A stretch of DNA of 64,000 bases from Pelagibacterium sp. 26DY04 (GCF_031202305.1 NZ_CP101731.1:2108001-2172000), one strand, 5' to 3'. Shown: positions 46,163-56,433, counted from the stretch's first letter. The notes: generated by a model not told the origin, from the sequence alone. Program-made: numbers and translations.

Positions 46163-46396
46163 TCAGGCCGGCTTGATCACCTTTTCGGTGACCACCACAT
46201 TGAGCTGACCATCATCGACCTGGACCTCGCCCTTGGCGATCAAGGTGTTGTTGGCGTAAATACGCATGGGGTCGTTCTCGAAGGCGTCGAGTTCGATCAC
46301 CGCGCCGCGCCCCATCCGCAGCAGATGATGGATCGGCATGATGGCCGCGCCCAGTTCGACGGAGACATCGATCTCGATGGTTTCAACGGTATTCAT
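46163..46396 (-). CDS. FliN/FliM C-terminal (SpoA) domain protein
   Basis: A 77-residue protein made of a single SpoA domain: [22 protein letters not shown] and [20 protein letters not shown] and [21 protein letters not shown] match FliN of the flagellar switch. It is well short of most FliN proteins (~100-140 residues) and stands away from any flagellar gene in this window. ATG 46396; a 23-codon extension runs into the lipB promoter region and is not FliN-like. It could work in the C-ring or elsewhere. Confidence 0.85.
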   Translation of the reverse strand: MNTVETIEIDVSVELGAAIMPIHHLLRMGRGAVIELDAFENDPMRIYANNTLIAKGEVQVDDGQLNVVVTEKVIKPA

Positions 46397-46474
46397 GAAG
46401 GGTCCGGCTTGCGAAATATGCTTACCGCGGGAATCAGAACCCGCCAGCACGACGGAGTGAAGCATCCCATCGAC

Positions 46475-47209
46475 ATGGTTAGCGAAGCGTTAAACGAGAT
46501 TCCCTTGCAGACCTGCACCAGCGCCCCCAAGCTCAAGCGAGCCGACGGCCAGCCGGCGGGATGGATGATATCGGACGCCCTCGTTTCCTACCCTGCGGCC
46601 CTTGAAACGATGAAGGAACGGGCAAGGGCCATAGCCGAAGGATCGGCAGGCGAAGCGGTCTGGCTGCTCGAGCATCCGCCGCTTTATACGGCCGGCACCT
46701 CGGCCCGCAGCGAGGATCTGCTGGCGCCCGACCGGTTTCCCGTGTTCGAGGCCGGACGCGGCGGGCAGTTCACCTATCATGGGCCCGGTCAACGCGTGGC
46801 CTATGTGATGCTGGACCTCAGGGAGCGCGGGCGTGACATACGCTGCTTGGTCTCAGGGCTCGAAAATTGGGTCATCGATACCTTGGCCGCGTTCAACATC
46901 AAGGGCGAGAAGCGCGAAGGCAGGATCGGTGTGTGGGTGAAGCGGCCGGAAAAAGGGCCGTTTGCCGAAGACAAGATCGCCGCTATCGGCGTTCGGGTTT
47001 CGCGCTGGGTGAGCTTTCACGGCATCTCGTTGAATGTCAGCCCCGATCTCGATCACTACTCAGGCATCGTGCCTTGCGGCATCAGCCAGCACGGAGTGAC
47101 GAGCTTTGAGGATCTGGGCCATCTGGTGAGCATGGGCGAAGTCGATTCGGTGTTGAAAGCAACGTTCGAGCGCCACTTCGGTCCGGTGAGGCTTGCTTCG
47201 GCGCCGTGA
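46475..47209 (+). CDS. lipB: octanoyltransferase LipB
   Basis: Moves octanoate from ACP to lipoyl domains, the first step of lipoate assembly. With ATG 46475 the protein has 244 residues. Motifs: [34 protein letters not shown] and the catalytic Cys/Lys block [17 protein letters not shown]...VPCGI. It is divergent from the FliN-like gene; their starts are 78 nt apart. Confidence 0.95.
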   Translation: MVSEALNEIPLQTCTSAPKLKRADGQPAGWMISDALVSYPAALETMKERARAIAEGSAGEAVWLLEHPPLYTAGTSARSEDLLAPDRFPVFEAGRGGQFTYHGPGQRVAYVMLDLRERGRDIRCLVSGLENWVIDTLAAFNIKGEKREGRIGVWVKRPEKGPFAEDKIAAIGVRVSRWVSFHGISLNVSPDLDHYSGIVPCGISQHGVTSFEDLGHLVSMGEVDSVLKATFERHFGPVRLASAP

Positions 47210-47254
47210 GCGCGACAAGGTGCTTTCTGATTTCTGGTGCAAGAGGATAACCGA

Positions 47255-47788
47255 ATGCAGTTCGACGACCTGCGTAAGCTCGCCACGGGCAATGTCTTGT
47301 TCAATCTTCGGCGCATCCTCGCGCCAAGGCTCGTGACCATCCTCTATCTTCTCGGCCTGGCCGGCATCCTGGTCTGGGCAGTCCGCCATTTCTTTTCCAG
47401 CTTCCGCTTCGGCTTCGGCAACGGTCTTTGGGGCTTGCTTGAGATTGCGGTGTTCGGTCTCCTGGCCGTCGTCGTGTTGCGCATCGTCTGCGAGGGGGTA
47501 ATCGTGTTCTTCCGCGCCCAGGCCGTCGAAGCCGATGAACCGGCGCCGGCACGCTCCAATGCCTCCCTGATCGATGAGGTGCGTGAGGCACTGGAGGAAC
47601 TGGCCGAGCAGGAGGACGACCATTTCGAGCCGGAAGCACCCTCGCCAGTAGCTCCCTCGCGGCCGGCCCCGCCTCAACCTGCACCGACGCCGGTAGCCGA
47701 AGAGCCGGCTGTCATGCCCGATGCCGATGCTCCCCAGCCGACGGAAAAGCCGGCCGAATCCTCAACGAGGACAGAGCAGCAGACTTGA
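47255..47788 (+). CDS. DUF4282 membrane protein
   Basis: A 177-residue protein with two membrane segments (RLVTILYLLGLAGILVWAV and GLLEIAVFGLLAVVVLRIV) and a long acidic, Pro-rich tail (about 95-177). This is the DUF4282 pattern; role unknown. Start ATG 47255 has GAGGATAA before it; 46 nt after lipB. Confidence 0.75.
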   Translation: MQFDDLRKLATGNVLFNLRRILAPRLVTILYLLGLAGILVWAVRHFFSSFRFGFGNGLWGLLEIAVFGLLAVVVLRIVCEGVIVFFRAQAVEADEPAPARSNASLIDEVREALEELAEQEDDHFEPEAPSPVAPSRPAPPQPAPTPVAEEPAVMPDADAPQPTEKPAESSTRTEQQT

Positions 47789-47966
47789 AATCCGGGCGCC
47801 CTGCCCTGACATCATGGCTGGCTTGAAGCGCGCAAAGATTGACCTTTGCGCGCTTTACGTTATGAAACGCGAAAATTCACGCGAGTTTCAGATGCGCTGG
47901 CGCCGGCCTTGGACAGGATCCGGCGCCTTTGGCAATCTCGCCATTGCAAGGATTTGACGGACGCCC

Positions 47967-49313
47967 ATGAGCGCGCCAATGCAGAACGCCCCCAAGATCG
48001 GTCTCGTGAGCCTGGGCTGCCCCAAGGCTCTGGTGGATTCCGAACGCATTCTCACCACCCTGCGTGCTCAGGGCTACAGCTTCTCGCCCTCCTATGAGGG
48101 TGCTGACGTCGTGATCGTCAACACCTGTGGTTTCCTCGACAGCGCCAAGGCGGAAAGTCTCGACGCCATCGGGGAAGCCATCAACGAGAATGGCAGGGTG
48201 ATCGTCACTGGCTGTCTCGGCGGCGAGGAAGAGTTGATCCGCAAGACCCACCCCGGAGTCTTGGCCGTTTCGGGCGCGCATCAATATGAGGCGGTCGTCG
48301 AGGCCGTGCACAACGCTGTGCCCCCAGTGCCGAATGCCTTTGTAGACCTCGTGCCCGAGCAGGGCCTGCGCCTGACGCCACGGCACTATGCCTATCTCAA
48401 GATTTCCGAAGGCTGCAACAATCGTTGCACCTTCTGCATCATCCCCTCGATCCGGGGCGATCTCGTTTCCCGCCCCATCGCCTCCGTGCTCTATGAAGCC
48501 GAGCGGCTGGTGAAGGCCGGCGTCAAGGAGATCATGGTCATCTCCCAGGATACCAGCGCCTATGGCGTCGATTTAAAGTATGCGACCTCCCCCTATCGCG
48601 GACGGCAGGTGGAAGCGCGTTTCCAGACGTTGGCCGAGGAGCTCGGTCAACTGGGTGCCTGGGTGCGCATGCACTACGTCTACCCCTATCCGCATGTGGA
48701 TCACGTGATCCCGCTGATGCGCGACGGCGTGATTCTCCCCTACCTCGATATCCCCTTCCAGCACGCCAGCCCGCAGGTGCTCAAATCCATGCGGCGTCCG
48801 GCCAATCAGGAAAAAACCGCTGATCGCATCCGCAAATGGCGCGAAGTGTGCCCGGACCTTGCGATCCGTTCGACCTTCATCGTTGGCTTCCCCGGCGAGA
48901 CGGCAGAGGATTTCGAGATGCTGCTCGATTGGGTCCGGGAGACCAAGATCGACCGGGCCGGTGCCTTCCCATACGAGCCGGTGACGGGGGCGAAGGCCAA
49001 TGATCTGGGGCTCGATGAAATCCCCGACGAGGTCAAGCAGGAGCGCTATGGACGGCTGATGGAAGCCTTGCAAGAGGTTTCCGCCGAGCGGTTGGCCGGC
49101 AAGGTGGGCCGTACCATCGACGTGCTGGTGGACGACGTTGAGCCCGAGGAACAGCGGGTTATCGCCCGCTCGCAATGGGACGCGCCAGAGATCGACGGCA
49201 ATGTGATTGTCGAGAACGCCACGGGCATCAAGCCCGGAGACATGATCTCGGTGACGGTCACCGATTCCGACGAATATGACCTCTATGCAGTGCCGGCCGG
49301 GACGGTTCAGTGA
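47967..49313 (+). CDS. rimO: ribosomal protein S12 methylthiotransferase RimO
   Basis: A radical-SAM enzyme that adds a methylthio group to Asp of S12. It is 448 residues. N-terminal cluster-binding [18 protein letters not shown] and [13 protein letters not shown]; the radical-SAM CxxxCxxC is in [19 protein letters not shown]-terminal TRAM. Start ATG 47967, 178 nt after the previous gene. The stop overlaps folP GTG by 4 nt. Confidence 0.97.
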   Translation: MSAPMQNAPKIGLVSLGCPKALVDSERILTTLRAQGYSFSPSYEGADVVIVNTCGFLDSAKAESLDAIGEAINENGRVIVTGCLGGEEELIRKTHPGVLAVSGAHQYEAVVEAVHNAVPPVPNAFVDLVPEQGLRLTPRHYAYLKISEGCNNRCTFCIIPSIRGDLVSRPIASVLYEAERLVKAGVKEIMVISQDTSAYGVDLKYATSPYRGRQVEARFQTLAEELGQLGAWVRMHYVYPYPHVDHVIPLMRDGVILPYLDIPFQHASPQVLKSMRRPANQEKTADRIRKWREVCPDLAIRSTFIVGFPGETAEDFEMLLDWVRETKIDRAGAFPYEPVTGAKANDLGLDEIPDEVKQERYGRLMEALQEVSAERLAGKVGRTIDVLVDDVEPEEQRVIARSQWDAPEIDGNVIVENATGIKPGDMISVTVTDSDEYDLYAVPAGTVQ

Positions 49314-50161
49314 CGCATATTTGCTATGACGTCCCGATGGATGGCGGCGTCTTAAAGCTGGGCCGCGATCCGCTCGTCATGGGCATTCTCAACGTCACTC
49401 CCGACAGCTTTTCGGACGGCGGGGATTTCTCTGCCGTCGACGCTGCTGTGGCTCATGTTGACGCGCTATTGGCCGAAGGCGCCGATATTCTCGATATCGG
49501 CGGCGAAAGTACGCGGCCGGGCTCGGAGGAAGTTCCCGTTCAGGAAGAGCTCGACCGCGTGATGCCGGTGCTCGACGGCCTGGCGCAGCGTGGTATCGAC
49601 AAGCCGATTTCCATCGATACTTACAAGGCTCTCGTAGCAGATCAGGCCATCCAGGCCGGCGCCAAAATCATCAACGACGTCTGGGGGTTACAGCGCGATC
49701 CCGAGATCGCCGATGTGGCTGCGCATCATGGTGCCCCGGTGATCGCCATGCATTGGGATCCAGAGAGAGACCGCTCCCTCGATCTCATCGACGAGATGAA
49801 GCGTTGGCTGGAACGCTCAATAGAGGTTGCGCTCAAGGCCGGCATCGCCAGGGAGAAGATCATTCTCGATCCCGGCTTCGGCTTCGCAAAGTCGTTTGAG
49901 GAAAACTACAGTCTCCTCAACCGCTTGGACGAGTTACACTCCCTCGGCTTTCCCCTGCTGGTCGGGACATCCCGCAAGCGGATGATCGGCAACCTGCTCG
50001 ATTTGCCGCCCAAGGAGCGCGTCGCGGGCACGGTGGCAACATCGGTGCTTGGATACCTCAGGGGCGGCCATATCTTCCGCGTTCATGATGTGCGTCCCAA
50101 TCGTGATGCCTTGCGCGTTTCATCGGCGACACTTTATGGTCCGCCAGCCACAGGGGGATAA
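49310..50161 (+). CDS. folP: dihydropteroate synthase
   Basis: Joins 6-hydroxymethyl-dihydropterin-PP with p-aminobenzoate; the sulfonamide target. It has 283 residues. [44 protein letters not shown] and LVGTSRKRM are in order. GTG start overlaps the rimO stop (GTGA). First of folP-folB-folK. Confidence 0.97.
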   Translation: MTHICYDVPMDGGVLKLGRDPLVMGILNVTPDSFSDGGDFSAVDAAVAHVDALLAEGADILDIGGESTRPGSEEVPVQEELDRVMPVLDGLAQRGIDKPISIDTYKALVADQAIQAGAKIINDVWGLQRDPEIADVAAHHGAPVIAMHWDPERDRSLDLIDEMKRWLERSIEVALKAGIAREKIILDPGFGFAKSFEENYSLLNRLDELHSLGFPLLVGTSRKRMIGNLLDLPPKERVAGTVATSVLGYLRGGHIFRVHDVRPNRDALRVSSATLYGPPATGG

Positions 50162-50165
50162 GTTC

Positions 50166-50552
50166 ATGGCCCAATTTGCCGATCGAGACCGCATCATATT
50201 GGCCGATCTCGCCTTTTACGGCTATCACGGGGTGATGCTGGAGGAAAACAAGCTCGGCCAGCGCTTCCGTATCGACCTGGAGCTGGGTCTGGATATGTCC
50301 GAGGCCGCGCGAACCGATGAGGTGGCATCGACGATCTCCTATGCCGACGTCTATGATCTCGTCAAAGAAGCCTTCGAGGAAAAACGGTTCAAGCTGATCG
50401 AAGCGCTTGGTCACCATATAATCGTGAGGCTTTTCAAGCGGTTCGAGCGGTTGGACTGGATTCGCATCAAGGTGCGCAAGCCCGAAGCGCCCCTGCCCAT
50501 AGTGGCGGGCGAAGCGGCGATCGAGATGGTCAGGACCCGGGAACAGCTCTGA
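50166..50552 (+). CDS. folB: dihydroneopterin aldolase
   Basis: A 128-residue enzyme; DRIILADLAFYGYHGVMLEENKLG with the Tyr/Glu of the active site, TISYADVYDLV and FKLIEALGHHI are typical. It starts four nt after folP and ends in TGATG, sharing one base with folK. Confidence 0.95.
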   Translation: MAQFADRDRIILADLAFYGYHGVMLEENKLGQRFRIDLELGLDMSEAARTDEVASTISYADVYDLVKEAFEEKRFKLIEALGHHIIVRLFKRFERLDWIRIKVRKPEAPLPIVAGEAAIEMVRTREQL

Positions 50553-50998
50553 TGGCCCGGGCCGTCCTTGCGCTGGGCGCCAACATGGGCGATCCGGCGC
50601 GGCAACTCGAACAGGCGATTGCAAAGATCGCGGCGCATCCGCAGATTTCGCTTCTGAAACAAAGCGCTGGCATCGTCACTGCGCCTTGGGGCAAGACCGA
50701 TCAGGCGGAGTTCCACAACGCCGCCGTGCTGATCGATACGAGCCTGGAACCCCTGGAATTGCTCGATTTCTGCCTTGCAACGGAAGCCGAAATCGGCCGG
50801 GTGCGCCTGGAAAAATGGGGGCCTCGGGTGATCGATATCGACGTGATCACCTATGACGAGATGGTGCTCGAAACCGAGAGGCTCACCCTGCCCCATCCCT
50901 ATGCCCATGAGCGGGATTTCGTGTTGACTCCGGTGCAAGAGATCGCACCGGACGTGGCCGACTGGCTGGTGAATCGAGCTGCCAGAAAATCAAGCTAA
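50552..50998 (+). CDS. folK: 2-amino-4-hydroxy-6-hydroxymethyldihydropteridine pyrophosphokinase
   Basis: A 148-residue HPPK: ALGANMGDPARQLEQAI and GPRVIDIDVITYDEM and LPHPYAHERDFVLTPVQEIAPD are the diagnostic blocks. It completes a folP-folB-folK operon. Its 3' end overlaps the convergent ATP12 gene by 9 nt. Confidence 0.97.
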   Translation: MARAVLALGANMGDPARQLEQAIAKIAAHPQISLLKQSAGIVTAPWGKTDQAEFHNAAVLIDTSLEPLELLDFCLATEAEIGRVRLEKWGPRVIDIDVITYDEMVLETERLTLPHPYAHERDFVLTPVQEIAPDVADWLVNRAARKSS

Positions 50999-51763
50999 GA
51001 GCTTGATAACATTAGCGGCAGCGTCAAATTCCGTGCGGCGTTGCTTGCGGCGTTCCGAAGCCTCGAAGTCTTCTCCCCAAAGGGAAATCTGGTAATCCTC
51101 GTCGATATGCGCCGCCGTCCAGGCCGTATCGCGATCGATAAGGTCTTCGCGCATGGCGATGGCCAACAGGCCCGAACCGGTCAGACCGGTGAGGGATACC
51201 ATCGCGGTTGCCGGAATATGGTGCAGAGCAGCCAGCGAAGCCTTGAGCTTTGCCAGCATTTCAGGCGGCTGTTCCTGGTGAATGATCCCGACAGTAGGTT
51301 GAAAACTTACGGAAAAATGCCGCGCGAGTTTGACGAGAATGTCGTCCCAGACCTGTTCCTGACGCTGGACCAGTTCGCGCGGATAATCGGCGCGATAGAG
51401 CAGAAGGTCGTTGGAGGCGTACTTTATCACCTCCTCTACGAGAGCCGGTTGGGCCTCTTCACCACCCTCGACGGCAGAGTTTATGAGCTTGACGTGCGGC
51501 ATGGTGTCGGGGTCGATGAACTCGCCCTGAGCCGCCCATTCGTGCCGCATATATGAGGCGAGATCAGCGTTTGTGGTTGTGATCGACCGGCCTGTCGGAG
51601 TTTTGGTAACACGGTTGTTCAAAGTCACCGTGTAGACGCCATTTTCCTCCTTCACCTCCACGGAATCGTAGAAGCGTTTCGGCAATTCGACGAGCCGATC
51701 GCGCTGCTGGCGACCGGCACCGGCATCCTGATGCCTGAGGGCATCTTCAAGAAATTCGCGCAT
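50990..51763 (-). CDS. ATP12-family chaperone
   Basis: A 257-residue protein homologous to the ATP synthase F1 assembly factor ATP12. Features: LPKRFYDSVEVKEENGVYTVTLNNR, WAAQGEFIDPDTMPHVKLINSA, YASNDLLLYRADYP and the C-terminal GLTGSGLLAIAMRE. It shares a base with the HAD gene stop (TGATG). Confidence 0.92.
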   Translation of the reverse strand: MREFLEDALRHQDAGAGRQQRDRLVELPKRFYDSVEVKEENGVYTVTLNNRVTKTPTGRSITTTNADLASYMRHEWAAQGEFIDPDTMPHVKLINSAVEGGEEAQPALVEEVIKYASNDLLLYRADYPRELVQRQEQVWDDILVKLARHFSVSFQPTVGIIHQEQPPEMLAKLKASLAALHHIPATAMVSLTGLTGSGLLAIAMREDLIDRDTAWTAAHIDEDYQISLWGEDFEASERRKQRRTEFDAAANVIKLLA

Positions 51764-52431
51764 CAGCTCAGAACCTTTTCAATTGCATCGTCGAGATCGG
51801 CGTAATCATCGATGATGATATGGGCGCCAGCCTCCTCGAGCGCAACGCGGGCGTGGTAGCCCCAACTAACGCCAATGGTCTTGGCGCCGGCGGAACGGCC
51901 GAGTTCCATGTCGAACGTGGTATCCCCGATCATGGCGGTGGCGGACGGATCGATGCCGGTTTCCGCGCAGGCGCGCAGGATCATGCCGGGATGGGGCTTG
52001 GAGGGATTGTGGTCCGGCGTCTGCAGCGTCACGAAATGGTCGGTGAGCGCATGGAGCGCGAGAATCCGGTGGACGCCGTGAAGGCCCTTGCCCGTCGCGA
52101 TGCCCAGGATCGAAGCTTCGTGCGCGCGGAGGCGGACCAGGGCATCGAAAGCGCCGGTGTAAAGCGGCTCGTGGCGGTCGCCGGTGGCGAGCATGGCGCG
52201 ATAGTGACCGCGATAGGTATCGGCCATCAGGAGCGCTGTTTCGGCATCGCAGCCGGCCAGATTCGCCATGGCAACTTCCAACGACAACCCAATGATGGAA
52301 TGGGACATTTCGCGTGTCGGCTCGGGCAACCCGTGGTCACGGAAAGTCGTGGCCATATGTTCGGCGATGATCGCTCCCGAGTCGATCAGGGTGCCGTCCA
52401 TATCGAACATGATGAGGCGAGGCGGGGTCAT
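51763..52431 (-). CDS. HAD-IA family phosphatase (phosphoglycolate phosphatase-like)
   Basis: A 222-residue HAD hydrolase. Motif I MFDMDGTLIDSG; motif II ILGIATGK; motif III KPHPGM; motif IV AMIGDTTFDMELGRSAG. Such genes in the Rhizobiales lie with ATP12 and RluC and are probably housekeeping; exact substrate unknown. Confidence 0.9.
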   Translation of the reverse strand: MTPPRLIMFDMDGTLIDSGAIIAEHMATTFRDHGLPEPTREMSHSIIGLSLEVAMANLAGCDAETALLMADTYRGHYRAMLATGDRHEPLYTGAFDALVRLRAHEASILGIATGKGLHGVHRILALHALTDHFVTLQTPDHNPSKPHPGMILRACAETGIDPSATAMIGDTTFDMELGRSAGAKTIGVSWGYHARVALEEAGAHIIIDDYADLDDAIEKVLS

Positions 52432-53432
52432 CAGGCATCGTCCTCCGGATCGGCATTCTGGGCGTCGTACTGATTGGCATCGAAGCCCAGCACATCGAAG
52501 GTTTTCTTCATATGCGGCGGCAGCGGAGCGCTGATGTCGAGGCGCTTGCCGTTGCGCAGCGGAATGGCGAGGCGGCGGGCGTGAAGGTGAAGGCCCTCAC
52601 CCACCTCTTCAGGCCGCTCCCAGTTCCAGTTATCGAGCGTGTTGTAGCGCGGGTCATCGAGGATCGGCGTGCCCAGCTCCATCATATGAACGCGAAGCTG
52701 GTGCGTGCGGCCGGTGACGGGCTTGAGCGTCACCCAGGCGAACTGATTGGCTGCCGTGTCCGTGACCGAATAGTAGGAGACCGAGTGCTGTGCGCCTTCG
52801 ACGCCATTGTCGACGACGACCATCTGCTCGCCGTCCTGAGTCGCCTGACGCGTGAGAAAGCATGAGATGCGGCCCTGCCGTGGATTGGGCACGCCGATGG
52901 TCACGGCCCAATAGATCTTGCGCGCCGAGCGCGAGCGAAACACGGTGCCGAAATGACTGGCGGCGGCACGAGTCTTGGCGACGAGCAGGCAGCCCGACGT
53001 GTCCCGATCAAGGCGATGGACGAGACGCGGGGCCTCGCCCTTTTTGTTGGGCAGGGATTTGAGCATGCCGTCGATATGGCGCTTGGTGCCCGAACCGCCC
53101 TGGACGGCAAGCCCGTGCGGCTTGTTGAAGACGTAGACCTCGTCATCCTCATAAAGGATCAGGTCGCGCAGGAAAGCGGCGTCCTTTTCATTGATGCGGG
53201 GCTTGTCGCCCGAAGGCTCGGGCGCATCGCCCAGGGGCGGAACGCGCACCGTCTGGCCAGCGGAAAGGCGGGTATTGGTCTGCACCCGGCCGCTATCGAC
53301 GCGGATCTGGCCGGAGCGCAACAGCTTCTGCAGGCGCCCGAAGCTCAGATGCGCGAAATGGATGGAAAACCAGCGGTCCAGCCGCATTCCATCCTCGTCC
53401 CGCGCCACTTCCCGCAATTGCACGCCGCTCAT
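52431..53432 (-). CDS. RluA/RluC-family 23S rRNA pseudouridine synthase
   Basis: A 333-residue synthase with an N-terminal S4-like domain (MRLDRWFSIHFAHLSFGRLQ) and the catalytic block RLVHRLDRDTSGCLLVAKT with its Asp. TGRTHQLRVHM is the typical motif III. The ATG at 53432 has GAGG upstream; the TTG one codon earlier is a poorer start. It is the first gene of RluC-HAD-ATP12. Confidence 0.93.
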   Translation of the reverse strand: MSGVQLREVARDEDGMRLDRWFSIHFAHLSFGRLQKLLRSGQIRVDSGRVQTNTRLSAGQTVRVPPLGDAPEPSGDKPRINEKDAAFLRDLILYEDDEVYVFNKPHGLAVQGGSGTKRHIDGMLKSLPNKKGEAPRLVHRLDRDTSGCLLVAKTRAAASHFGTVFRSRSARKIYWAVTIGVPNPRQGRISCFLTRQATQDGEQMVVVDNGVEGAQHSVSYYSVTDTAANQFAWVTLKPVTGRTHQLRVHMMELGTPILDDPRYNTLDNWNWERPEEVGEGLHLHARRLAIPLRNGKRLDISAPLPPHMKKTFDVLGFDANQYDAQNADPEDDA

Positions 53433-53512
53433 CAAATTACCTCTGTTCGTTCGCGGGTCTTCTAGCGGGAAATTGGGGCTGCGTCACGTTTTGGTGCATC
53501 GGGAAACGCTGC

Positions 53513-53544
53513 TGCTGGATTCGGGGAACAAGTCCCGGAATGAC
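53513..53544 (+). repeat. dispersed palindromic repeat, copy C
   Basis: Reads TGCTGGATTCGGGGAACAAG then TCCCGGAATGAC; downstream of rarA on its 3' side, same orientation as the copy at 54957-54991. Confidence 0.8.
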
Positions 53545-53577
53545 AGCCGTGGCGTTGGCTGTCCGATGGGCTAACGA

Positions 53578-54906
53578 CTAACCGTCCCGCTTGCTCGCCC
53601 GGAGCTTGGCGAAATAGTCCAACCGCTTCTGGATCTCGCGTTCGAAGCCGCGTTCGACCGGTTGATAGAAGTCCTGCCGTCCGATCTTTTCGGGGAAATA
53701 TTCCTGGCCGGAGAAGCCCTCCGGGGTATCGTGGTCGTAGATGTAGCCTTCGCCATAGCCCTGCCCCTTCATCAGCTTTGTGGGGGCGTTGAGAATGGTC
53801 ATGGGGGGCATGGGGGAGCCGGTCTGCTTGGCGAGAGACATCGCAGCCTTGAAGGCCGTATAGACGGCATTCGATTTCGGCGCCGTAGCGAGATAGACGA
53901 CGACCTGCGCCAGCGCCAGCTCACCCTCAGGCGAACCCAGCATATGGTAGGCGTCGCGCGCCGCGACCGCGATGGGCAGCGCCTGGGGGTCGGCCATGCC
54001 GATATCCTCGACCGCCATACGGATCAGCCGCCGGGCCAGGAACATCGGGTCCTCGCCGCCATCGAGCATGCGGGCGAAATAGTAGAGCGCGGCGTCGGGG
54101 TCCGACCCGCGCACCGTCTTGTGCAGGGCGGAGATGAGGTTGTAGTGGCCCTCCTGCGCCTTGTCGTAAATCGGAGCGCGGCGCTGGACCAGGCGCGTCA
54201 GCCCGTCGCGGTCAAGCAGATCCTCAGGCCCTGTGGCCGCATCGATCTCCTCGATCAGGCCAAGCAAGGCGCGGCCATCACCATCGGCCAGCGAGATCAG
54301 GGTTTCGCGAGCATCCGCGTCGAGCGGCAGGGCACGCCCTATTTCCTGCTCGGCACGCCTGGCGAGGGCATCGAGATCGTCGCGCGAAAGGCTCTGGAAG
54401 GTCAGCACCTGCGCGCGGGAAAGGAGCGCGGCGTTCAGCTCGAAGCTGGGGTTCTCGGTGGTGGCCCCGACGAGGACGACGGTGCCATCCTCCATGACCG
54501 GCAGGAAGCTGTCCTGCTGAGCACGATTGAAGCGATGGATCTCATCGACGAACAACAGCGTGCGCTGGCCGGCACGGCGCGCGGTGCGGGCCGTCTCGAA
54601 GACCTTCTTGAGATCGGCGACCCCGGAAAAGATCGCAGAAATCTGTTCGAACCGGTAATCGACGGCGTCGGCCAGAAGGCGAGCAACGGTGGTCTTGCCA
54701 GTGCCCGGTGGGCCCCAGAGGATAAGCGAGCCCAGCCGCCCCGAAGCGAGCATGCGGCGCAGCGTGCCATCCGGGCCGATGATATGCCCCTGCCCGATCA
54801 CCTCGTCGAGCGTTTTCGGCCGCAGCCGGTCGGCCAAGGGACGATCGGTGGAGGGCTCTTCGGCGGGGCGGGACGACGGCAAGTCGTCGGGGAAAAGGTC
54901 GCTCAT
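53578..54906 (-). CDS. rarA: replication-associated recombination protein A
   Basis: A 442-residue AAA+ (MgsA/WRNIP1) protein acting at stalled forks. LADRLRPKTLDEVIGQGHI, Walker A GPPGTGKTTVARLLAD, Walker B LLFVDEIHRFN and a sensor with VGATTENPSFELNAAL are clear; the C-terminal domain has EGHYNLISALHKTVRGSDPDAA. It stands between two copies of a palindromic repeat. Confidence 0.97.
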   Translation of the reverse strand: MSDLFPDDLPSSRPAEEPSTDRPLADRLRPKTLDEVIGQGHIIGPDGTLRRMLASGRLGSLILWGPPGTGKTTVARLLADAVDYRFEQISAIFSGVADLKKVFETARTARRAGQRTLLFVDEIHRFNRAQQDSFLPVMEDGTVVLVGATTENPSFELNAALLSRAQVLTFQSLSRDDLDALARRAEQEIGRALPLDADARETLISLADGDGRALLGLIEEIDAATGPEDLLDRDGLTRLVQRRAPIYDKAQEGHYNLISALHKTVRGSDPDAALYYFARMLDGGEDPMFLARRLIRMAVEDIGMADPQALPIAVAARDAYHMLGSPEGELALAQVVVYLATAPKSNAVYTAFKAAMSLAKQTGSPMPPMTILNAPTKLMKGQGYGEGYIYDHDTPEGFSGQEYFPEKIGRQDFYQPVERGFEREIQKRLDYFAKLRASKRDG

Positions 54907-54956
54907 TTCGTTCTCTCGGCGTGGGCTTTACCGCCCACACCATTGTTTATGACAAA

Positions 54957-54991
54957 TGCTGCTGGATTCCGGAAACAAGTTCCGGAATGAC
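54957..54991 (+). repeat. dispersed palindromic repeat, copy D
   Basis: Reads TGCTGCTGGATTCCGGAAAC then AAGTTCCGGAATGAC. It lies upstream of rarA and downstream of the htrA-like gene. Confidence 0.8.
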
Positions 54992-55041
54992 ACGTCGAGG
55001 TTAAGTCGATGCTGCGCCCAACAACACCCTAAGCCAGTTTC

Positions 55042-56433
55042 TCATCCGCTGACCACCGAACGAACGACGTTGCCGCCGCGTTGCAGGATGATCTGCCAGG
55101 CACGGGGCCGTTGGCTGGCGAGGGATTCGAAGGTTTCAATATCACGAATCTCCATGCCGTTGAGGGCCAGGATCACATCGCCCTCCTGCAGGCCCATGCG
55201 ATCGGCGGGGCTGCCCTGTTCCACTTCGATTACGGCTATCCCCTGGATGGAAAACCCCAGGCCCAGCTCCTGCGCCAGCGCCGGATTGAGTTCGGCTGCC
55301 ACGGTGCCCGCGAAGCGCGTGTTGCCGGAGATGGTGACCTGGCGATCGGAAACCGGCGGCGGGGCGTTGAGCGGCAGCGAGGCCACCATTTCCGCCCCAT
55401 CGCGCCAAAGCGTGACCTGGGCTGTGGAACCGACCGCTTTGGTTGCGATCCGGTAATTGAGCGCCTCCGGATCCTGGACCTGGACGCCATCGATCATTGT
55501 GACCACATCGCCCGAGGCAAGACCGGCAAGCTCGGCGGGGCTATCGGGGGCGACTTCGGTGATAAGGGCGCCCCGTGGCGTATCGAGGCCCAGACTGGCG
55601 GCAAGATCGCCGTCGAGCGCCTGCATCTGCGCGCCCAACCAGGGCCGCGTGATCTCTCCACCCGCTTCACCCGCCGCGGCAATCACGCGCGCCATGTTGG
55701 AGGGAATGGCAAAGCCGATGCCCTGAGAACCGCCCGAGCGGGTGAAGATGGCGGTATTGATGCCCACCAGATTGCCGTTCATATCGACCAGGGCGCCACC
55801 GGAATTGCCAGGATTGATGGCGGCATCGGTCTGGATGAAGAACTGGTAGTCGGTGATGCCCATGCCGGTGCGGGCCAGGGCCGAGACAATCCCGCTCGAA
55901 ACGGACTGACCGACCCCGAAGGGGTTGCCGATGGCGAGGACGAGATCGCCCACTTCGAGCTGATCGGAATCGGCGAACTGCACGGTTGGGAAAGTTCGAT
56001 CGGCGTCCTCGATCCGCAGCACCGCAAGATCGGTGGCGGCATCGGCAAGGATGAGCTCGACCGGATATTCGCGGCCGTCATTGGCCACCACCCGGATATC
56101 AGTAGCGCCTTCAACGACGTGATTGTTGGTGAGGATCATGCCTTCAGCACTGACGATCACGCCCGAGCCCAGCGATTGCGAGGTTTGCGGGCGTGTCTCG
56201 AACAATGGGGAGCGGCCGAAGAAGCGATCGAAGAACGGATCGCGGAACGTGATCCGCTGCTCTTCGACGCGGGTGGCGTAGACGTTGACGACGGCGGGGG
56301 CGACCTGGCTCACGATGGGAGCGTAGGAAAGCTGAATTTGCTCCTGGGTTTGGGGCACTTGCCGTTCGACCTGGGCCGAGGCTGCAAAAGGGGTTGCGGC
56401 GATCAGGACGGCAAGGGCAATCTGGCGAAACAT
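55042..56433 (-). CDS. Do/DegQ-type HtrA serine protease
   Basis: A 463-residue periplasmic protease. Signal peptide ends at ASA/Q (residue 20). Triad: H105 (TNNHVVEGA), D135 (ATDLAVL), S211 (NPGNSGGALV). Two PDZ domains follow, about 250-335 and 370-455. It helps clear or fold envelope proteins. Two PDZ domains fit DegP/DegQ more than DegS. Confidence 0.95.
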   Translation of the reverse strand: MFRQIALAVLIAATPFAASAQVERQVPQTQEQIQLSYAPIVSQVAPAVVNVYATRVEEQRITFRDPFFDRFFGRSPLFETRPQTSQSLGSGVIVSAEGMILTNNHVVEGATDIRVVANDGREYPVELILADAATDLAVLRIEDADRTFPTVQFADSDQLEVGDLVLAIGNPFGVGQSVSSGIVSALARTGMGITDYQFFIQTDAAINPGNSGGALVDMNGNLVGINTAIFTRSGGSQGIGFAIPSNMARVIAAAGEAGGEITRPWLGAQMQALDGDLAASLGLDTPRGALITEVAPDSPAELAGLASGDVVTMIDGVQVQDPEALNYRIATKAVGSTAQVTLWRDGAEMVASLPLNAPPPVSDRQVTISGNTRFAGTVAAELNPALAQELGLGFSIQGIAVIEVEQGSPADRMGLQEGDVILALNGMEIRDIETFESLASQRPRAWQIILQRGGNVVRSVVSG

